Under the pieces are notes generated by a model. The model had not been told where the DNA came from. It saw nothing but the letters and a program-made list of their open reading frames with translations, and did no database searches. Positions 35,485 through 44,694 of a stretch of DNA of 64,000 nucleotides are shown in pieces. The stretch comes from Quillaja saponaria (lineage: Eukaryota; Streptophyta; Magnoliopsida; Fabales; Quillajaceae), in assembly GCA_029379385.1 (NCBI GenBank), contig CM055605.1:3755001-3819000 (forward strand), given 5' to 3'. The position numbers and the translations under genes were made by a program. The number at the start of each line of letters is the position of its first letter. Position 1 is the first letter of the stretch.

Positions 35485-35790
35485 CCAGCCGCTGTAGATT
35501 TACAGTCAGAATTAATTGAGCAAAATCTCCCACGAACCTCACCTCACCTCACCTCCAAGTTTGCTATTTTACTTCTAATTCTCAAGCCCCTTTTCTACAG
35601 AGAAGATAAGTGTTGACTTTAAAAAAATGTGTTGACTTATGAATTTTGCTCACCTCACCCGGAGTATATCCAGCTGCTGTAGATTTACACTCAGAATTAA
35701 TGGACCAAAATTTCCACCTCACCTCCAAGTTTGCTATTTTATTTCCAATTCTCTCTAGTCCTTTTTCCGTGGAGAAGAAATGTGTTGACT
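35485..35790. repeat. Tandem duplication upstream of 2A
   Basis: A segment beginning GCTGTAGATTTACA near 35492 recurs near 35674, a period of about 181 bp, with substitutions. Both units carry CACCTCACCTCC and TTTGCTATTTTA. The corresponding region upstream of 2B (62951-63090) has one unit. Confidence 0.75.
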
Positions 35791-36404
35791 TGTGACTTTT
35801 GATCATCTCATCAAAACTTAAAAGTATAAGACCCAACAGTTCTTTAATCCAGTGGTTCAAGTTTGAATGCCTGAGCAAATGAGTTGTTTTGGTCATTTAT
35901 TTGGGCCCATAGTGGTTCAGGCCCATTTAGGAAGATAACTACAATGAGCCCAACAGAAACCAGCTGGACCACTAACACTATGATACCATCACTTAAAGTA
36001 TATGACCCCAAAACATAAAGTTTATTAAAATTTTCTTGAAAGTGAGACTTTTTTTTTCCTTTGCCATTGAAGAATTCATTAAAAGTTAAGAAATACAACT
36101 TAATTTTTACAACACCAATAGACCAAATTTTAAAATATTTACAAACTGTCCAAAAAATGGTTTAAAATAAGATGAAACTAGAATTAAAAGTAAATCTCAA
36201 ATTAATAAATAAGCTTGTCTAATATCTTATTATATAACGAATGATAGCACATAGCAACAAAAAAAAAATTACATTGAAATACATTTTCTAGTCCTGCAAC
36301 AATTTGGAATGGAATAAAGTTTAATTTTCAAATTTTGAATGTCCAAATTAACTACTAATCATATATATATATATATATATATAAGGAATCCTAACATACA
36401 CTTT
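35791..36404. other. Upstream flank of 2A and spacer
   Basis: The part to about 35990 matches the flank of 2B near 63110-63300. The rest is AT-rich, with a (TA) run at 36361-36382. No gene seen. Confidence 0.55.
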
Positions 36405-36870
36405 TTATTTGTAGATGACACTAATTTTTTGTACGTGATGGTCATTCAATTTATGAGTCAGAATCTTCCAAGAAACCGATATTTTTCCGTAAGTCCATGT
36501 TTTGTAACTCCCTAATAATAGGACGAACGTCTTACCAAAAGAGTACCAGATACGATTCTGCAAAGAAAAATTTACTCCATGACTAAAAGGATGCCATAAG
36601 AAAAATGCTGACAACCCAATCAACGAGGTTGAGAGGAAGAACTTCCAACGACAAGAAATGCATTGGCCAGCCAAAAAGTATTTCTGAGTACAAGATATAT
36701 GGCAGCCATGAATGCCGATGACATGGCAGCAAGAGCCAAAACCACAAAAATTATAGCCAAGTAAAATGCATTAACTTTCAGGAAGTAATCATTCACTTGT
36801 GTCAATAAGAGAATGAATATACCAATGATGGAGGTGTACATAGCAACCGTGTCGTTTAAAAGCCAAAGCA
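36405..36870 (-). pseudogene. Type-3 PGG-domain fragment 3A
   Basis: The minus strand encodes part of a PGG membrane domain closest to 3B: NDTVAMYTSIIGIFILLLTQ, VNDYFLKVNAFYLA and MSSAFMAAIYLVLRNTFWLA. The frame shifts near 36620 and continues as SLIGLSAFF to 36405. Upstream of about 36870 it jumps into intron-like sequence also seen at 56420. There is no ankyrin part. Confidence 0.8.
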
Positions 36871-36904
36871 TCCTCCTGCTCAATATTAATATCATATATA
36901 TATT

Positions 36905-36956
36905 AAAATAAACATTAGTTTTACACACTAAAGGTCCCTAGCACCCTTCTGCTCAA

Positions 36957-36994
<38 letters not shown>

Positions 36995-37060
36995 TTAAAG
37001 TAAACGTTATTCTTGCAAACTAAAGGTCCCCAGTTAAGATCCTGGGCAATATTTTCCCAT
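36905..37060 (+). repeat. TA microsatellite and two tRNA-Val-like remnants
   Basis: A (TA)n run at 36963-36992 is flanked by two degenerate copies of the tRNA-Val-like piece, near 36912-36940 and 37010-37048. The second keeps CCCAG and CTGGG around an altered loop. This is the 3' flank of copy 1C, corresponding to 27125-27190. Confidence 0.5.
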
Positions 37061-37435
37061 TTTTTCATATAATTTTTATTTTTACAATCAGCTTCACGTT
37101 CACTCTCTTGCTTCTTAAATCTTAACTCTTGACAGTCATATTACAGCTCAAACATATGAATCTCAACTCTAATAACACATACTCGAATTTGAGAGGAAAA
37201 AAAATTCGATAATGTAATTTCAAAGTTCGATTAATGTATAATCATTTTTTCTTTTTTCTTGTATTTCCCACTTATAAAAGGGAAAAAAATGACTAAATAA
37301 TGAATAATTGGTTGCAAAGTAACAAGGGGATATCATTTATTTTTATTCCCCAAGTACAATATATGTAAAAGATTTATTGGACTTTTTAAACAACACAAAA
37401 ACAAATATCAATCTTACACATGTCTGCATTTCCTT
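37061..37435. other. 3' flank of copy 1C
   Basis: Sequence downstream of 1C, matching 27200-27339 downstream of 1B in its outer parts. No gene seen. Confidence 0.5.
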
Positions 37436-37636
37436 TTAAACTAATTTGTCATGATCATCCTCCTCCGGCATTCCCTGCTCTTTTTCAATAGTTCCACTTC
37501 CAAAAAATACAAGAAGAATCCTTAGAAGAGTAACAGACATGATATGCATCAAAGGAGTCCGAGATCCATACGGGTAAATGTACAAAATGAAGGCTAACAT
37601 GAAAGTCAACAGAAATGATGTTCCAATTATCAAGAT

Positions 37637-37712
37637 GGACTTTTGGACAAAAGGGTCCAAGTTCCAAAAAATTTGGTCAAAATGGTAAATTTTTTACCAT
37701 AATAGCCAAAAG
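37637..37712 (+). repeat. MULE left terminal inverted repeat
   Basis: This 76-bp end pairs with 42809-42884. It contains its own small palindrome, ATGGTAAA and TTTACCAT around a TTT spacer. Confidence 0.92.
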
Positions 37713-37744
37713 ATTACTTCCATTATAGTCCAAGTTTGAGCAAA

Positions 37745-39137
37745 ATATTCAAAGCGAAGAAGAAAGCAATAAATCTTGTGTTTGGTAATTAGGAGGAATC
37801 CTACAATGAGCTTCCCAGATATTTAAATGCACTTCGTGTCACTAATCCCGGCACGCGTTTCGAATGGAAAGTGAACCCAACTAATCATCCTGGACAAGTT
37901 ATTTTTCAACGAGTATTCTGGGCTTTTGGGCCATCTATCGAGGCCTTCCATCATTGTAGACCAGTTCTTCAGATTGACGGCACATTCCTATAGTGGAAAG
38001 TACACGGGCAAATTGTTGGTTGCAACTGGTGTTGATGGTAACAACAGTTTAGTTCCAGTTGCATTTGCAGTTGTTGAGGAGGAGAACATAGATAGTTGGG
38101 GATGGTTTTTAAGTTTGATTCGCATGCATGTAACGCAACGGGTGGGTATTTGCTTAATATCTGATCGTCATGCCGGGATCATTGCTGCTGCTTCAGATAC
38201 TCGGAATGGCTGGACTGAGCCTTATGGTTATCACCGTTTTTGTGTTAGGCATATTGCAAGCAACTTTCATAAGACCCACAAGAATATGAAAGCAAAAAAT
38301 CTCCTCATTCACACTGCGAGTCAAACTCAAAAACGCAAATTTGATAAATATTTCAAAAAGTTTGTTCAGTTGGACTCTGAGTATGCTGCATGGATTGGTA
38401 GAATTCCTTTGGAGCAGTGGGCATTGGCACATGATGAAGGTCACCGCTTTGACTTCATGACCACAAACTTGGGGGAGTGTATGAACAATGTCTTGAAGGG
38501 AGCGCGACAAGTCCCAATCACTGCACTGGTGCGGTTGACATTTTACCGGTGTGTCAAATATTTCGTGGAACATCAGGCGTACATTAATGCTCAACTTGGT
38601 GCTGGCAATCAATACACAACCGAAACTATAGAAAAAATCCAAAATTGGGCAGAGAGAGCAGGTGGACACGAGTTGAGACAGTTTCATACCGGTTTGGGGA
38701 TAATTGAAATAAAGACTCAATTTCGTGGATGGCAAGCCCGAAAGGGCGGCAACCAGCATACTGTGCGTTTAAATGAAAGAACGTGCACATGCAATAAACC
38801 CCAACAATACATTCTCCCATGCTCACATGTTATAGCAGCTTGTGCAAGCATGCATCTGAACTATACCTACTTTATTGGGGAGTGGTATAAACTGAGAAAT
38901 CAGGAGCTTGTATACACTCCACAATTCAACCCAGTAATGCACGATGACTATTGGCCAGAATTCCAGTTCCCCCATGTGGTTCCCGACATGTCCAAATTGC
39001 GAAAGAAGGGTAGGCCGAAAACACATCGAATTCATAATGAGATGGACATTACAGAGTTCTCGAGGCAACTTAGGTGTGGTTTATGTAGGCAGAAAGGACA
39101 CAATCGTAAAAATTGTCCTAACATTACACGATATTAA
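37745..39137 (+). pseudogene. MULE transposase, disrupted
   Basis: A MuDR-type transposase reads in two frames. The first part (about 37745-37990) contains RFEWKVNPTNHPGQVIFQRV and the first catalytic Asp in LQIDGTF. A TAG stands for the usual Trp near 37790, and an extra base near 37993 shifts the frame. The second part (about 37990-39137) holds the second Asp in SDRHAGI, the C/H motif FCVRHIA and the probable catalytic Glu in NLGECMNN. A SWIM zinc finger (CTCN...CSHV) and a C-terminal zinc knuckle (CGLCRQKGHNRKNC) follow. The N-terminus is missing. The ATG at 37926 is out of the first frame, so it is not a real start. Confidence 0.88.
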
Positions 39138-39336
39138 AAGACAAGTTCCATTATCGCACTCTTTACTTTAATGTAAGAGTTTTCCTATTTATGTATTTGT
39201 TTCTACTTTTTTATTATGTAGATATTAGGTATTATGTCCCCCACATGTCATGTAAAATTATTTTGACATTAATAAACATTATTGTCGTGTATGCATATTA
39301 ACATTATATTTGATTTGTCTTTTGTTATGCAGATTC

Positions 39337-41434
39337 ATGGATCCCGTTGTCCCAGTAGATGTTTCAGTCCTTAGATTACACGATAGCCATCGATCCGTTA
39401 GAGTTTTCGCGGATCACGAGGTTTGTAATTAACAAATCAAATTACTATAAATAATTTTTCAATTTAATTTTATTAGCGAAAATGTTCTTACTAATATGTT
39501 TTTAAAAATTTAGAGCGAGGCCTATGTCCTCAGATGCCGTCGGAGGGAGGCGGTGTTCGGCCGAGAACTTCTTAATAATATTAATAATATTAATCCTCGA
39601 GTATTGGAGTACATGACCATGACAGGTTTTGGCGGTGTGATCAGGGTGGGGTTTATTTCGCTTGATTGGCACCTTGTGACAGCTTTAGTAGAGCGATGGA
39701 GGCCAGAGACTTACACATTTCATCTGCCGCACGGTGAAGCCACCATCACACTACAGGATGTTAGTATTCTGTTCGGTTTACCTGTTGACGGTGAGCCTGT
39801 CTCTGGCCTAGTTGGTGCTGACGTCGCAACTGAGTGCGAGCGATTATTGGGAGTTGTGCCCCCTGCTACAGCTGTTAAGGGTAACACATTGAAAATGAGC
39901 TGTTTAGGATTGACATTTCAGAATTTTCCAGCCGATGGTGATGACATTACAGCGCAGAGATATGCACGAGCTTATATATTACAGCTGATGGGTGGATTGT
40001 TGTTCACCAGTAAGACGAGTACACATGTGCACATTTGTTTCTTATCTCTGTTGGAAAACCTATATGTCGCAGGACAGTACAGCTGGGGGAGTGCCTCCCT
40101 GGCATGGTTGTACAGGGAGATGTGTCATGCCACTCACCTTGATGCTTCTGAAATTGCTGGACCTTTGATATTACTCCAGGTATGGGCATGGGAGCGACTA
40201 CCATTTCTCGCACCGAGGAGGGAGACAGACATTCCGTGGGATAATCTTTGTCCTTTAGGCGCGAGGTTTGTAAAATTATTAGTTTTATGCATTTGGCTAC
40301 TAGGATGTGTGGTACGTAAATGACTTGTAATTAACATTTTTAATTACTTCCAGGTGGAGAGTAAAGTTCAAAGTAACTCAAATCGGCCATAATGTGGTGT
40401 CTTGGTATAGAGAGATGCTGGACAGGATGTCATCAGACCAGGTAATTACAAGTGTATCTTATATCAACAAGTTATTTAACAATGACATGTTTCAAGGTTT
40501 TATTTATTAAAACATTGACACAGTTTTTGGATTGCAGTTCATATCATTACCCTACATTGATGATGGGGTGAGACACCTGATACCAGACTATTGTTATCGA
40601 GACCAGCATATTTGGGGTGCTAAAGTACCCTTAATATGTTTTCATATTGTTGAGTATCAGAAAGTGGATAGGGTAATGAATCAGTTTGGATATCAGCAAC
40701 CTATACCAGAAAACCCTACTGACATTGAGGCCGATCAAACCTTGCACAAATTTGATCTTCGGGGACGGGGCGTCACTGACTACCGTTGGCTACATGCTAA
40801 CCACATAGCCATTTGGGGCATGAGATACAATCTGGTCCAGATAGGTGATGTTCTGGGAGTTGCACATGGTCATGCTGCTCATACAACCGAGTACAATGAG
40901 TGGTATAGACGTATCAGTAGGAGATATCTTACACGAGTTGGTCTTATCCATGCTGATCCATCTCCTTCCCATTCTACTCATTCGACGTCATCATCATCAT
41001 TGTCATCACAACGTCGTAGACGCAGTAGAACTGATGTCCCTGGACCGTCGGTTTCTTATGGACGTGTTGATGCTGATGTTCGACCATCAGATGTGTATAT
41101 TCCATCTCCGGCACATATGTCTCCACCTCATCCACCTCCTTATATGCCCAGTAGTTCATCTATGTATCATCAGCTTATGCCGGACTTTGCACTGCAATCA
41201 AACGAGGTTTTTAACTCTCCCATACCGCAAGTGCCATACTTTCAGTATGGTAATACACCTGCATCATATGACCCAGGTATGGGTTCAGGTGTGCAAGCTG
41301 AGGAAGGATTTAGCGGTGTTGATGACATACCTCCCTCAGACGATCTTGGTGACAGGGCTGATGTACCAGCTAGGCGAAACCCGGCAAAGAGGAGAAGACC
41401 ACGCCCATGTGGTACAGGAGGTCATTTTTTGTAG
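39337..41434 (+). CDS. Plant mobile domain (PMD/MAIN-like) protein carried by the MULE
   Basis: Exons 39337-39420, 39514-40265, 40354-40441 and 40538-41434 join in phase to 606 aa with no stop. The acceptor TTATGCAG just before the ATG suggests a 5' UTR intron. Residues from about 45 to 420 match the aminotransferase-like plant mobile domain: YMTMTGFGGVIRVGFISLDW, ALVERWRPETYTFHLPHGEA, DVSILFGLPVDGEPV and LQVWAWERLPFL. The C-terminal third is Ser/Pro-rich and ends in basic KRRRPRPCGTGG. PMD proteins occur in host genes such as MAIN and MAIL1, needed for genome stability and silencing, and inside MULEs. An open PMD frame beside a dead transposase is notable. The function within the transposon is unknown. 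Confidence 0.88.
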
Positions 41435-42540
41435 ATCAGTATTTCTCGAAATCCTTATATAAGTTTTTTAATTTTTAATTTTTGTGTTTGTTACTTGTAA
41501 TAGGAAAAGTCTTCCTAGTTTATGTTTTAATTTAGTTATACTTGTAAATTAAAATTTATAATAAAGCATGTAATAATTAGAATGAGTTAACATAAGTGTG
41601 TTCCATTAATTTTTAAAATAATTTAATGTTTTTTATTCTTTCTAAATCATTTCAAATAAGTTTAAAATTTATATACTTTAAATTAAAAAAATTTAGTAAA
41701 ACTTAATAATTTACAATATCATGAATTTTAACATTTTAAAATATCATAAACTTTAGTAAAAAAATTTATCATACATTATAGAATTAAAAAATTAACAAAA
41801 ATCTTAAATTGTAAAAATACAAAATTTATAAATTTAAAAACTGTCATACACTATAAATTTAAAATTTTTCATATATTTTTAATTTCATATAATTATTATA
41901 CACTTTAAAATTTCGTGGAACATTTTAAACTATAAATATATAAATTAACATATACTTTATATTTAAAAGATATCATGAATTTTAAAAATATTTATGATAA
42001 AATTAAAATGTATGATAAAATCTTAAATTCTAAAATTTTAAAATTATCATATATCTTAAATTTATAAAATATTTTAATATAAATTAAAAAATTAATATAT
42101 ATTTTAAATTTCAAAAATATCATATAATAAAACATTAAAATTAAAAATTATCATATATTTACAATAAAAATTTAAAAATTCATTAAACTTTTACAAAGGT
42201 CATGAAAAAAAATATTTGAAGGTTTGTATGTTTTAATATAATTATTATGTAAAATAAAATAAGCTAATTTATTAATTAATATGTTTATTAATTAATATGA
42301 TTATTATCATATATTTTAAGAAAAAATTTAAGAACTCATTAAATTTTTATGAAAATTCATCAATTTTTAGTAAGGTAATGAAATTTTTTAAAGATTTATA
42401 TGTTTTAATTGAATTGTTACGTGAAGTAAAACAAATTAATTATAGTGTGAAGTAAAAAAAATTATTTATGGTATTTGTATATTGTAATTTAATTAATATA
42501 TTAATATAATTAATATATTAATGGGAGAGGGAGAGAAATT
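41435..42540. other. Very AT-rich tract inside the MULE
   Basis: About 1.1 kb of low-complexity DNA made mostly of AAATTT-type words such as TTTAAAATTT and ATATATTT. It holds no ORF of note and separates the PMD gene from the G-rich tract and hairpins. Confidence 0.7.
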
Positions 42541-42544
42541 ATTT

Positions 42545-42573
42545 GGGGGGTGTGCGGGAGGGGGGAAGGGGGG
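42545..42573 (+). repeat. G-rich tract able to form a G-quadruplex
   Basis: Four or more runs of three to six G are separated by TGTGC, A and AA, which fits the usual G-quadruplex pattern on the plus strand. It directly precedes the hairpin array. Confidence 0.75.
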
Positions 42574-42588
42574 CTAGGAAATAGGAAT

Positions 42589-42796
42589 GCAGGCTACCCT
42601 GCAGTGCTGCAGGGTAGCCTGCAAAATTTGTCCCCCGCGTGGCTATAGTGGGGGACAAATTTATGGATGAAACCGGCTTTTGAAAAGCCGGTTTCATCTT
42701 GCACTCGCGCGTCACGCGCGAGTGCTTGACCTGTGCGATGGTCTGACCTGGCACGCCAGGTCGGACCCTGAAACCGTGTTTTCAAAACACGGTTTC
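42589..42796. repeat. Array of six consecutive hairpins
   Basis: Six unrelated inverted repeats lie nearly end to end. Arms: 42589-42604/42607-42622 (16 bp, loop 2); 42624-42636/42650-42662 (13 bp, loop 13); 42666-42681/42683-42698 (16 bp, loop 1); 42701-42712/42714-42725 (12 bp, loop 1); 42741-42752/42755-42766 (12 bp, one T-G mismatch, loop 2); 42770-42782/42784-42796 (13 bp, loop 1). The array is GC-rich inside a very AT-rich element and sits 12 bp from the right terminal repeat. Arms three and six share GAAACCG. No comparable array is seen at the left end. Confidence 0.93.
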
Positions 42797-42808
42797 ATCA
42801 TTTACCCC

Positions 42809-42884
42809 CTTTTGACTATTATGGTAAAAAATTTACCATTTTGACCAAATTTTTTAGAACTTGGACCCTTTTGTCCAAAAGTCC
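42809..42884 (-). repeat. MULE right terminal inverted repeat
   Basis: Reverse complement of 37637-37712 with two C/T differences, followed directly by the target duplication at 42885-42893. Confidence 0.92.
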
Positions 42885-44281
42885 TTATCAAGACAGCATA
42901 GCCAAGCCAAACCAGATTACTTATTACCAAATGTACGGCAGCCATGAATGCCACATACATTGTAACCAAAGCCAAACCCGTGAAGCACAACCCGGCAGTA
43001 AATGCAGTCTTTGCACTGTTGTAATCGCCACCTAATTGTGCCCACAAGAGAATGAATGATCCGACTGTCGAGCTAAACATGGATACAGTGTTGGAAATTT
43101 GGAATACTTGAAATATTTTTCTGTTTACCAATGTTGCCAACCCTCTTGGGTGCTCTTTGTCATCAGAACTGTTAACACTACCAGGGACGGTGAAACCAGC
43201 AGCAAAAGTCACAGTGGCAACTAGAATGGTTACCAGCATAAGTGTCTCGCTTCTTTTATATATCCGTTTTGTATCCCGTGGTCGATTTTGGATTATTTCT
43301 TTTGCCTTTGGACCCTTTAGTGTGCCAGCAGAACGTAAGAGTGAAACTGATATGTCCTGTATGTATAAGTGGTAAATAAATTAGAAATTAACAGTTCTTT
43401 TTCAGTAAATTTATTCGACTATCTAGAAGAGAAAAAAAAATGAATGGGTTCTCTTGTGGGATCCAGAAGACATTGAACTGTGTGTATGTGGTCTTTATTG
43501 CCACTTGAACTAACTTACTGGTTGGCTATGTATGCAGTATTTGATATTTAATAGAATCAATTTATATAAAAATTCTTTTTTCTAATATGAAGATAAAAAC
43601 ATACGCACCTGCCGTAGAGTAGGCGTTTGTAAAAGAGCAACACCACGGGCTGTCATACCTTTGTTGTTTGTCAGCATCACATTGACTTCCCTATGGTTAG
43701 TTAGAGACAGTAAAACCACTAGATGTAAGTTCTGTGCAGCCAAATGCAATGGAGTATTTCCATTTATGTCTTGATCATTTAAAAGTTCTTCAAGATTTTG
43801 TTTGCTCAAAATGTACTTCACCACTTTGTCTTTTCCATTCTTTGCAGCAACATGAAGTATGTTTTGACCCTCGCTATTAAGTAAGTCATTGGGATCAAGC
43901 GCCTCTTGCCCCCCGTCCCCCTTCAGCATCCGATTGACTACCTGAACCTTGTCGTTTTCGCAAGCAACATGAATAGGAAGCTGTCCCTTCTTATTCTTTT
44001 CTAGGGCGCATTGGGGAAACTTCTCTAACAACATAGAGACAGCATCAACATCACCAGTAAATGCAGCAAAATGAATAGGAGTGTTCCCTTCCTGATCTCT
44101 TAAAATTATTAGCTCAGCTGGTCCATTCTGTAGGATTAGTTTCATCATATCTGATAAATATTTTAAAATGAAAAAAATTTTAGATATACTTATATAATAT
44201 CATACACATATATATCAAAAGCAATGTAACTCTCATCATGTTTACCCGTGAGGTCATTTTTGTCATTTTTTTTGTTGCAGT

Positions 44282-44681
44282 TGATAGAAAATGTGGTGAG
44301 CGCAACATAAAATTGAAGATGATGAACAAATTGGAATACTCAAAAGACAACTTTTACTTTACTTGATATCAAATTGAAAATGTGCACTAATAGGTATTTA
44401 TAAGACTCATAATAGCAACTCTAAAGTCACACAACTAAATGTGCACTAATATGACTTTAACACCCATTATCCTAGACATTAAGGACTCCAACCCATTACT
44501 ACAATTTTATTACACATTAACAAAAAAAAAAAAAAAAAATTCCACTAGCACACAATAATTTATAGCTACCCATTATAAGAAATTAACTACCTCTTAAAAC
44601 TCATTACATCAAAATAACTCACACCTTTATAACTTCCACTAATAATTTATCATAGGAAAATAAAGTTTATTATTTTCAACA
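44282..44681 (-). repeat. Copia 3' LTR
   Basis: Left repeat in window order, the 3' LTR because the element reads on the minus strand. It has a pure A run near 44521-44539 that the other LTR lacks. Confidence 0.88.
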
Positions 44682-44690
44682 CTTCCCCTT
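44682..44690 (-). other. Copia polypurine tract
   Basis: The minus strand reads AAGGGGAAG immediately before the 3' LTR start TGTTGAAAA. It would prime second-strand synthesis. Confidence 0.75.
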
Positions 44691-44694
44691 AAAC

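Larger units (their letters stand above)
37637..42884 (+). mobile_element. Mutator-like element (MULE), about 5.2 kb
   Basis: The ends are 76-bp terminal inverted repeats (37637-37712 and 42809-42884) that begin GGACTTTTGGACAAAAGGGT and differ at two positions by eye. The host sequence TTATCAAGA is duplicated on both sides (37627-37635, 42885-42893), a 9-bp target duplication typical of MULEs. The element holds a transposase pseudogene and a plant-mobile-domain gene on the plus strand, then an AT-rich tract, a G-rich tract and a hairpin array. It lies inside the PGG exon of copy 1C. Two differences between the repeats suggest fairly recent insertion. The transposase is broken, so movement would need help from another copy. 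Confidence 0.93.
37436..44150 (-). pseudogene. Ankyrin-PGG copy 1C, split by a Mutator-like element and lacking exons 1-2
   Basis: Ankyrin exon 3 (44150-43609) is open and slightly longer than in 1B, with GNTPIHFAAF, GQLPIHVACEND and GNTPLHLAAQ. PGG exon 4 starts at 43356 (DISVSLLRSAG) and is open to 42894. A transposon interrupts it; it resumes at 37635 and ends at 37436. Removing the element and one target copy would leave an open exon, so the insertion is young relative to decay of the cluster. To the right, exons 1-2 are missing: a Copia element starts in the intron at 44282, with an inverted PGG exon beyond it. Confidence 0.85.

Noticed and set aside
37926..38000. ATG at 37926 as the transposase start
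   Set aside because: It belongs to a shadow frame before the frameshift; true upstream coding sequence is in another frame.
38193..38759. 188-codon minus-strand ORF inside the MULE
   Set aside because: Lies wholly within the transposase coding region on the opposite strand and has no motif.
42589..42796. CRISPR array
   Set aside because: These are adjacent palindromes with different sequences, without repeated direct units and spacers, in a plant transposon.
44160..44281. Remnant of ankyrin exon 2 of copy 1C left of the Copia element
   Set aside because: The sequence matches only intron DNA of 1A and 1B; no ankyrin codons are visible.
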